A stretch of 7,506 nt of DNA from Candidatus Aenigmatarchaeota archaeon (GTDB lineage Archaea > Aenigmatarchaeota > Aenigmatarchaeia > QMZP01). Position 1 is the stretch's first letter, and the number at the start of each line of letters is the position of its first letter. The DNA is taken from NCBI GenBank assembly GCA_003663415.1, contig QMZY01000038.1:1-7506 (forward strand), given 5' to 3'. Shown piece by piece: positions 1-5,300 of this stretch. The notes under the pieces are model-generated. The model had not been told where the DNA came from. It was given only the letters and a program-made list of their open reading frames with translations, and did not search any database. The translations under genes were made by a program, and so were the position numbers.

Positions 1-287
1 ATATAACCTTGATGTTTTAGAAGTTGAGAAATAATAGTATTAAAAATTATTTTATGATGCTGTTTTTTTGCAAAAGGAATTGTTTGGTTAAAAAGAAGGT
101 ATCCCCATTTTTTTGATATGTTTTGTAAAGCTTGACCAAAACCTTTTTTTTCACATATTTCTATATATTTCAAACCTATATCATCAAAAAAGAAAATGTT
201 TCTCCTTTTTCTTACTTTAAATTTATTTAATATAATTCCTGTGCTTGTTTCTAGAATGTTTCTACTTAGAGATTCAGAAAGTTTCAT
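1..287 (-). CDS. Unrecognised protein, 5' portion of gene (runs off left edge)
   Basis: Reading the minus strand from the ATG at 287 gives 95 uninterrupted codons that run off the left edge, so the C-terminus is missing. The fragment starts MKLSESLSRN and has a basic stretch (KVRKRR, about residues 24-29), then FFFDDIG, GFGQALQ and ISKKWGYLLFN. It is lysine- and isoleucine-rich, soluble-looking, and has no signal peptide or membrane span. The IGLKY...ISKKWG spacing faintly recalls V4R-type small-molecule-binding domains, but this is too weak for a call. The ATG was chosen because no in-frame start lies in the 33 bases upstream and a good TATA box sits about 36 bases ahead, implying a leader of about 10 bases with no clear Shine-Dalgarno site. 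It follows the KaiC-like gene in the same direction after 59 bases but has its own promoter. Confidence 0.65.
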   Translation of the reverse strand, partial: MKLSESLSRNILETSTGIILNKFKVRKRRNIFFFDDIGLKYIEICEKKGFGQALQNISKKWGYLLFNQTIPFAKKQHHKIIFNTIISQLLKHQGY

Positions 288-308
288 ATTGGTCTTTCTC
301 AGAATAAC

Positions 309-329
309 AAAAATCCTTTTATATAAAAA
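309..329 (-). terminator. Possible T-tract terminator after the KaiC-like operon
   Basis: Downstream of the KaiC-like stop at 347 the minus strand shows T5 at 329-325 and T5 at 313-309. Archaeal RNA polymerase terminates at oligo-T tracts without needing a hairpin. These tracts overlap the next gene's promoter, so termination and initiation would share about 20 bases. Partial read-through into the left-edge gene is equally compatible with the sequence. Confidence 0.3.
320..327 (-). promoter_or_regulatory. TATA box (TTTATATA) for the left-edge gene
   Basis: On the minus strand TTTATATA matches the archaeal box A consensus, with its centre 36-37 bases upstream of the ATG at 287. A start site about 26 bases downstream would fall near 297, giving a leader of about 10 bases. 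The box lies inside a 12-bp palindrome (TTTTATATAAAA, 317-328), so by sequence alone it could be bound in either orientation; no gene is positioned to use the other one. Confidence 0.55.
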
Positions 330-346
330 GTTTAAACATTTATTAT

Positions 347-1018
347 TTAAATAATCTTTGTTTCTTTGAGGGCTATTCCTTTTTCATTGATTATTAATTC
401 ATGTCTTATTCTTGGTTCAAATATTGTGTAGCGCATTTTTGTTATTTGAAGTGTTCTGGTTGGTTTTTCTTCCAAATCCAGAAAAGAGAGGTTAATTACA
501 CCATCACACTCAAACGCTTCGTTGTTTCCGCTGTCTATTTGTTCTTCTTTGGTTTCGCATATCAGAAGCGTGGAACCCATTTCTTTTAAATGATTCACAA
601 GTTCGGTCAAATAAACCCTGTAAAGATTTTTGTTTTCCGCAAAAATCAAAAGCTTGTTAACATTGTCTATAACAAGCCTGTCTATTTTAGGATACATTCC
701 TATTATTTCAACAAATTTCTTTAAAGTTATGTTTTCTCCCAAAGGGATATGCTCTATAACAAGGTTTTTTCCAAGGTATTTTTTTATATCATTTAATGAT
801 TTTATTCCTTTTGCTGCTCTTAAAAGCTCATCTTGAGTTTCGCTAAGAGAAACATAACAGCACTTCTCGCCCTTTTTAGCGCCTTCCAGCAGGAAGTTCA
901 GTCCCAAAAGCGTTTTTCCTGTTCCTGCTCCACCGGAAAGAAGAATAACGGTTTCTTTTGGAAACCCGCCTCCTGTCAATTTATCAAGTCTTGTTATGCC
1001 TGTTGAGACTCTGTTCAT
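347..1018 (-). CDS. KaiC-like RecA-superfamily ATPase (single domain)
   Basis: A 223-residue single-domain KaiC/RAD55-type P-loop ATPase. The family opening TGITRLDKLTGGG occupies residues 6-18. Walker A GGAGTGKT is at 29-36 and Walker B RLVIDNV at 114-120 with Asp118. A C-terminal ITKMR at 192-196 matches the conserved K-M-R element of KaiC proteins. At the catalytic glutamate site (KaiC EE) the sequence is SLSET, residues 57-61, leaving only Glu60. Full KaiC has two such domains, so this is a half-length archaeal relative, soluble and cytoplasmic, probably hexameric by family analogy. It is the second gene of an operon: its ATG overlaps the upstream TGA (ATGA, 1015-1018) and a strong GAGGTGA site lies 4 bases ahead. 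The specific role (clock-like switch, regulatory kinase, ArlH-like motor partner) cannot be read from the sequence. Confidence 0.88.
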   Translation of the reverse strand: MNRVSTGITRLDKLTGGGFPKETVILLSGGAGTGKTLLGLNFLLEGAKKGEKCCYVSLSETQDELLRAAKGIKSLNDIKKYLGKNLVIEHIPLGENITLKKFVEIIGMYPKIDRLVIDNVNKLLIFAENKNLYRVYLTELVNHLKEMGSTLLICETKEEQIDSGNNEAFECDGVINLSFLDLEEKPTRTLQITKMRYTIFEPRIRHELIINEKGIALKETKII

Positions 1019-1347
1019 TTTTTCACCTCTTGAAACGGAATCTTTGGTAGAACCTCTTTGAGTTTTACCAGAAGGTAAGCGTTGCCGTCAAGAAGAAATA
1101 TTTTTGATTTCACTTTTTTATCAAGCTCTGGTATGTTGTTTTTTTCCAGAACCTTTTTAGGAAGCATCAGTCTGTTGCTGTTTCCAAGTTTTCCTGTGGT
1201 TAAGGTTTGATTCAAATCCTTTATCCCAGCGGGTATTATTAATATATCATCTGTTTTCTGGTGGAGGAGAGCGTACTCTTCTTTCGAAACCCTAAGACTC
1301 ACGATTATTTCATTGTTTTTTAAATCAATAGAACGTATTTCAGCCAT
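1015..1347 (-). CDS. Small protein with AbrB/SpoVT-like segment, coupled to KaiC-like ATPase
   Basis: A 110-residue soluble protein starting MAEIRSIDLK. The N-terminal half (about 1-40) alternates beta-type hydrophobics (EIIVSLRV, DILIIPAG). Residues 52-70 (GKLGNSNRLMLPKKVLEK) resemble the G-R-[IV]-x-[IL]-P-K-x-[IL] core of AbrB/SpoVT swapped-hairpin DNA-binding domains, followed by a strand FLLDGNAYLLVKL. This is a motif resemblance only; a KaiC-partner or oligomerisation role is also possible. An in-frame ATG exists 8 codons upstream (1371), but it lies inside the box A sequence TTTAAATG, so a transcript driven by that box could not contain it. The ATG at 1347 is 25-26 bases from the box centre, as expected for a leaderless mRNA. 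The stop overlaps the KaiC-like start by 4 bases, implying co-translation and probably a shared process. Confidence 0.75.
   Translation of the reverse strand: MAEIRSIDLKNNEIIVSLRVSKEEYALLHQKTDDILIIPAGIKDLNQTLTTGKLGNSNRLMLPKKVLEKNNIPELDKKVKSKIFLLDGNAYLLVKLKEVLPKIPFQEVKK
1023..1029 (-). promoter_or_regulatory. Strong Shine-Dalgarno site GAGGTGA for the KaiC-like ATPase
   Basis: GAGGTGA on the minus strand is a 7-base match to the usual archaeal 16S 3' end and lies 4 bases ahead of the ATG at 1018, inside the end of the upstream reading frame. It fixes the KaiC-like start and contrasts with the first genes of transcripts in this window, which have no such site. Confidence 0.8.
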
Positions 1348-1368
1348 ATTTATAAAATAATAGAAAAA

Positions 1369-1376
1369 CATTTAAA
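1369..1376 (-). promoter_or_regulatory. TATA box (TTTAAATG) for the AbrB-like/KaiC-like operon, leaderless
   Basis: Minus-strand TTTAAATG preceded by purine-rich AAAAAGG (a BRE-like position). The centre is 25.5 bases upstream of the ATG at 1347, so transcription should begin on or within a base of that ATG. Confidence 0.6.
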
Positions 1377-1392
1377 CCTTTTTACCTTGGCC

Positions 1393-1414
1393 TTCTGGTT
1401 TTAGGTTTCTGGTT
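1393..1414. repeat. 8-bp direct repeat TTCTGGTT, possible operator
   Basis: TTCTGGTT occurs at 1393-1400 and 1407-1414, 14 bp start to start. It lies between the divergent promoters and just upstream of the minus-strand BRE/TATA. The surrounding region is almost pure A/T, so this GC-richer patch stands out. No binding protein can be named; the adjacent AbrB-like protein is one candidate. Confidence 0.3.
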
Positions 1415-1453
1415 AAAACAGATATTTTAATAAAAACATAAACTATTTTAAAT

Positions 1454-1486
1454 AATATTTATACGATAATAAAAAATATTTATATT
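1454..1486 (+). promoter_or_regulatory. Tandem TATA boxes for the KaiC-like/surface-protein operon
   Basis: The 10-mer AATATTTATA occurs exactly twice, at 1454-1463 and 1475-1484, 21 bp apart. The downstream copy gives box A TTTATATT (1479-1486), with its centre 27.5 bases from the ATG at 1510, so its transcript would be leaderless or nearly so. The upstream copy (TTTATACG, 1458-1465) would start near 1488 and give a leader of about 22 bases. That leader contains a decoy ATG TTA TGA (1505-1513) but no Shine-Dalgarno site, so the downstream box is the more likely main promoter. Confidence 0.6.
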
Positions 1487-1509
1487 TTCAAATAGAATAA
1501 TTATATGTT

Positions 1510-2364
1510 ATGAAGAAAAAGTCTTCTAAACCGTTTTTTGACGCCAAAAAAATAAAAAAAGCAGTAGAAGCCAGCCTGAAAGGAGAGACAAAATCAGTAA
1601 AAACCAAAAAAGGGAAAAAGGAGTATGTTCTTACTGGTGTTCCCGGATTGGACGGTTTGGTTGAGGAGGGCATACCAAAAGGTTCATCAGTTCTCATAGC
1701 AGGAGGCGCTGGTTCTGGAAAAACCATTATGTGCCTGCAAATTCTTTACAATGCTGCCAAAAAAGGCGAGAAGTGTTTATACATGTCTTTTGAAGAGTCA
1801 AGAGAGAGATTAATTCAGCACATGGAGGATTTTGGATGGAATCCAAGAGAGCTGGAAGAAAGAGGAAATCTTATTATTAAGCAGTTTAACACGTTTGATA
1901 TAATAAGGTCTGTTGACGCCTTGCTAGCGAAGGCAAGGGGAGAACTTCTAATAGATGTTATGCCCGTTATTCTTCCTGAAAACTTCAAACCGGACCGCAT
2001 AGTTGTTGATTCTTTGACAGCAATAGCATCGGCATTTACAGGCAAAAGGGAAAATTACAGAAGCTACATAGAGCAGTTGTTCAGGTTTTTTGAACAGATA
2101 GGCGCAACATCTTTTATGATAACTGAAACCGCTCAGATTCCAACCCAGTACAGCCCTACAGGGGTTGAAGAGTTTTTGGCTGACGGTGTGATTGTTTTGT
2201 ATAACATAAGAAGAGGCGATGTCAGGGAAAACGCTTTAGAGGTTTTAAAAATGAGGGGCGCGAAACACAAGAAAAAAATAGTTGCTATGCAAATCGTAGA
2301 TGGCACAGGCATAGTTGTTTATCCTGAACAGCAGGTCTTTGGTGACATAGAAGAAGAAAAATAA
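1510..2364 (+). CDS. KaiC-like RecA-superfamily ATPase with basic N-terminal tail
   Basis: A 284-residue cytoplasmic KaiC-family ATPase with one RecA domain. Residues 1-38 form a lysine-rich extension (MKKKSSK..., KTKKGKKE) that could contact nucleic acid or membrane. The domain then begins with LTGVPGLDGLVEEGIPKG (41-58), Walker A GGAGSGKT (65-72), the catalytic pair SFEES with Glu95/Glu96, Walker B RIVVDSL (163-169, Asp167), the family signature EEFLADGVIVL (220-230) and VLKMRG (245-250). All core residues for ATP hydrolysis appear intact, unlike the paralogue on the opposite strand, which keeps one of the two glutamates. It is the first gene of a probable leaderless transcript and is followed after 9 bases by the giant surface-protein gene. 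The co-transcription suggests it serves that membrane protein or its cytoplasmic tails; autophosphorylation as in cyanobacterial KaiC is not demonstrable here. Confidence 0.9.
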   Translation: MKKKSSKPFFDAKKIKKAVEASLKGETKSVKTKKGKKEYVLTGVPGLDGLVEEGIPKGSSVLIAGGAGSGKTIMCLQILYNAAKKGEKCLYMSFEESRERLIQHMEDFGWNPRELEERGNLIIKQFNTFDIIRSVDALLAKARGELLIDVMPVILPENFKPDRIVVDSLTAIASAFTGKRENYRSYIEQLFRFFEQIGATSFMITETAQIPTQYSPTGVEEFLADGVIVLYNIRRGDVRENALEVLKMRGAKHKKKIVAMQIVDGTGIVVYPEQQVFGDIEEEK

Positions 2365-2373
2365 TTGGGTAAT

Positions 2374-5300
2374 ATGTATGGAAAAAAAATTATAATAAAA
2401 AGCAATGTTTTTCTTTTTTTATTTTTTATTCTTTTTTCTTCGGGTGTGCTGGCACAAGTGAATGTCACTCTTGTTAATCCAGAAAACGGATATATTTTCA
2501 TAAACACCACAAATATAACATTTAACTGCACTGCAACAGGAGATGCTGTTTACAATATAACGCTTTACCACAACCTTACAGGAACATGGGAAGCAAATCA
2601 AACGCAGGTGTTTGGTGAGTTTGTCTGGGATACCGACTCTCTTTTGTTGTGCCATTATAACGGTGATACAGAGTGTTTAGCAAACGGTTCCGGAGCAGCA
2701 ACAAACAACGCAAGCGTTGGTTTTGAGGATGCTGTGTTTTTTCAGGGTGCAACAGTAAATGATACCGACATACTAACTTACGCGACTGCCAACAATTTTG
2801 ACAAAAACCAGGGAACCATTGAATTCTGGGTTAGAACAACGTATGCTATAGATGCAGGTTCCCAAGAAGACCGGTGGTTTTTTGCAATAGGTGGAGAATA
2901 CGTTGGGGATTCATATGAAATATATGTTGCTTCTGACCATCTGGTTTTCAAAATAAAAGATGTTAACGAGAATGATCACTGGATAGAATCCAATATACTG
3001 AACTGGCAGGCAGGGGAATGGCACCATGTTGCTGCTGTGTGGGATTTGGACGGTGATGTGGGGAATGGGGAAAAAATGGAATTGTATATTGACGGAACAG
3101 CTGATAACAGCGATTACGATACAACCGGTGTGAATATTTATGTGGAGAACATAGCATCGAATATGTTTATCGGCTCTTGTGATGTTGGTAGTTGCGGAAG
3201 TCAATATGTAGCGGATGCAACATTTGATGAGCTAAGGATATCAAAAACAGTAAAAACGCAGGCTGAAATAAACGAATCCTATCAGAAAGGTTTGGAAGAC
3301 AGGTCATGGGTTTCTGCAACTTGGAATGTTTCTGGTGTTGGCGACGGGTATTATGTATGGAATTGTTTGGCGTATGACAATGATTCCGAAAGCAACTGGT
3401 CTTTAAATAATTTTTCATTCAGTGTAGATGTTAGTCCTCCAAGGTTTAATGATATTTATCATGCCCCAAACTCAACAGATGATGTGGACCCGGGAAGCGA
3501 AATAAATGTAACGGTTAATTTAACTGATTTTTCTGGTGTTGATACTGTTATTCTTCAATGGAAAGAAACGGTATGGAATAATGTTACAATGGTTAATATT
3601 GGCGGTGATTTATGGAGAGGGGGTTTCAGCATAGATGTGACAGGAGGGAATTATTCATACAGAATATGGGCAAACGATACGCATAGCATTGCAAACACAT
3701 CACAAACAATTAATATAACTGCTGAATGGGACTATACCTGGAATGCAACACCTCTGGATTTTGGAACAGTTCACGGGAAAATAAACACCATAGGAAACCT
3801 TGGTATGCTAAGGATAAACAACACAGGAGATGATCCGCTGGAGTTCACGCTGACTCATAACTGGCCTTTAAACGTTTACTTTAACGGGTCAGCAAACACA
3901 TTGAGTTTTTATTTGGAAAACAAAAGCGAGGTTGATATAAACATAACCATTCAGTTCTCTAGCCTCGATAGCGAAAGCTCTATGGTTATAAACATTAACG
4001 CATCTCATGGTTCTGAAACGCCCGAACCTGTTTTTAGACAGGCAACGGCATTGATAAACTCATACAGCGGCGGCCCGTATCTTGATGTTTCTTTGGTCAC
4101 TCTTCCAACAACTGTTTACCAAAGCCAAACAATAAACCTTAGTGCAAAAGTAAAAAACATAGGGAATGAAACAGGGAATGAAACTTGGTTGAACTGGTCT
4201 TTACCAACAGGTTGGTCTGTGTTATCAGGAAATTTGAGCTATTATATAGGAAACCTGAGCTCAGGGAATGTTGCATGGAATAATATTACTGTGAGACTTT
4301 CGCCTGAAACAGCATCAGCTGGTGTGTTTACAGTATATGCGAATTCAAGTTGTAACGGTTCTTCTGACAGCGAATCTGAAACCGTTGTTGTGAGATGCTC
4401 AAACAGCGACGGAGTGTGCGGTGCAGGGTGTACATATACAAATGACGATGACTGCACTGTTCCGGGCGGGGGTACAACCACTGTTAAGGAAGAGGTCAGG
4501 GTTGGTGGAGGTGGTGTAAAGGAACAGAGGTACGGTGTTTCTCTGTCTTTTCCAGAAAGAATTGATATATACAGAGGCAAAGAATCTGTTTTCACTGCTA
4601 TTGTATCAAACACAGAAGAAGGCAGTGTTATTGAGAACTGCAGCCTCTCTGTAACAGGATATCCTCAAATACACATTACAATCTCGCCTTCTTCGTTCAG
4701 GGTTGAGCACGGTAAGCCCAAATCTGTTGAGATAAGGATATTTGCCCCAAACTATACTTCTTACGGAGAACACTTATTAAAAATTCAAGTCAAAGGGAAC
4801 GGCAAAACAGTTGATGGCGAAGAAGGGGAAGAGGTTAAAGATACAAAAAACGTTTTGCTGGTTATTCATGGTGTAGAAGAAAACGAAACATTAGAAAGCA
4901 TAGAAAAAGCTGAAAATGAAATTAACAGGCTGAAAGAAATGGGGTTTGATGTGTCAAGGCTTGAAGAAATAGTAAAAGAAGCCAACAAATCATTTACAAA
5001 ATGGGATTATGATTCTGCAAAAAGGCTTGCTGAACGGATTTTGGAAGAAAAGGAATATCTTTTGAAAGCGCACCAAGTGATTAAAGAGCTTGAAAACAAA
5101 ATAAAAAAAGCGGAAAACAACGGCATTGAATTGAATGAGACCTTGGTTATGTATGAACTTGCAAGAGCGGCTTTTAGCAGAGGTGATTATAAAAGAGCAG
5201 AAGAAAGAGGGAATGATGCGCTGCTTGCATATGCTATTGAAAGTGCAACACCGAATTTGCGTTTGTTCCTGTACAGGTATTGGTTTGTTATAATTACAAT

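Noticed and set aside
401..836. Plus-strand ORFs opposite the KaiC-like gene
   Set aside because: They oppose Walker A/B-containing coding sequence and have cysteine/phenylalanine-rich antisense composition.
1505..1513. Mini-ORF ATG TTA TGA just before the KaiC-like start
   Set aside because: The main promoter would begin transcription at about 1510, so the mini-ORF would normally not be transcribed; it is too short to call.
2365..2373. TTG start for the giant protein immediately after the preceding stop
   Set aside because: The ATG three codons later gives a standard signal peptide, and the TTG would add only M-G-N without any ribosome site ahead of it.
2911..3418. Several minus-strand ORFs opposite the LamG region
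   Set aside because: Histidine/serine-rich, no recognisable motif, no promoter or ribosome site, and fully opposite a well-supported domain.
4499..4514. GGGTTGGTGGAGGTGG, a possible two-tier G-quadruplex
   Set aside because: It encodes the glycine linker in frame, so codon content explains it; two-tier quadruplexes are weak.
4242..4613. Minus-strand 123-codon ORF with poly-proline stretches
   Set aside because: It is the antisense shadow of the Gly-rich linker in the giant gene; the proline runs are complements of glycine codons, and the sense frame has clear domain content.
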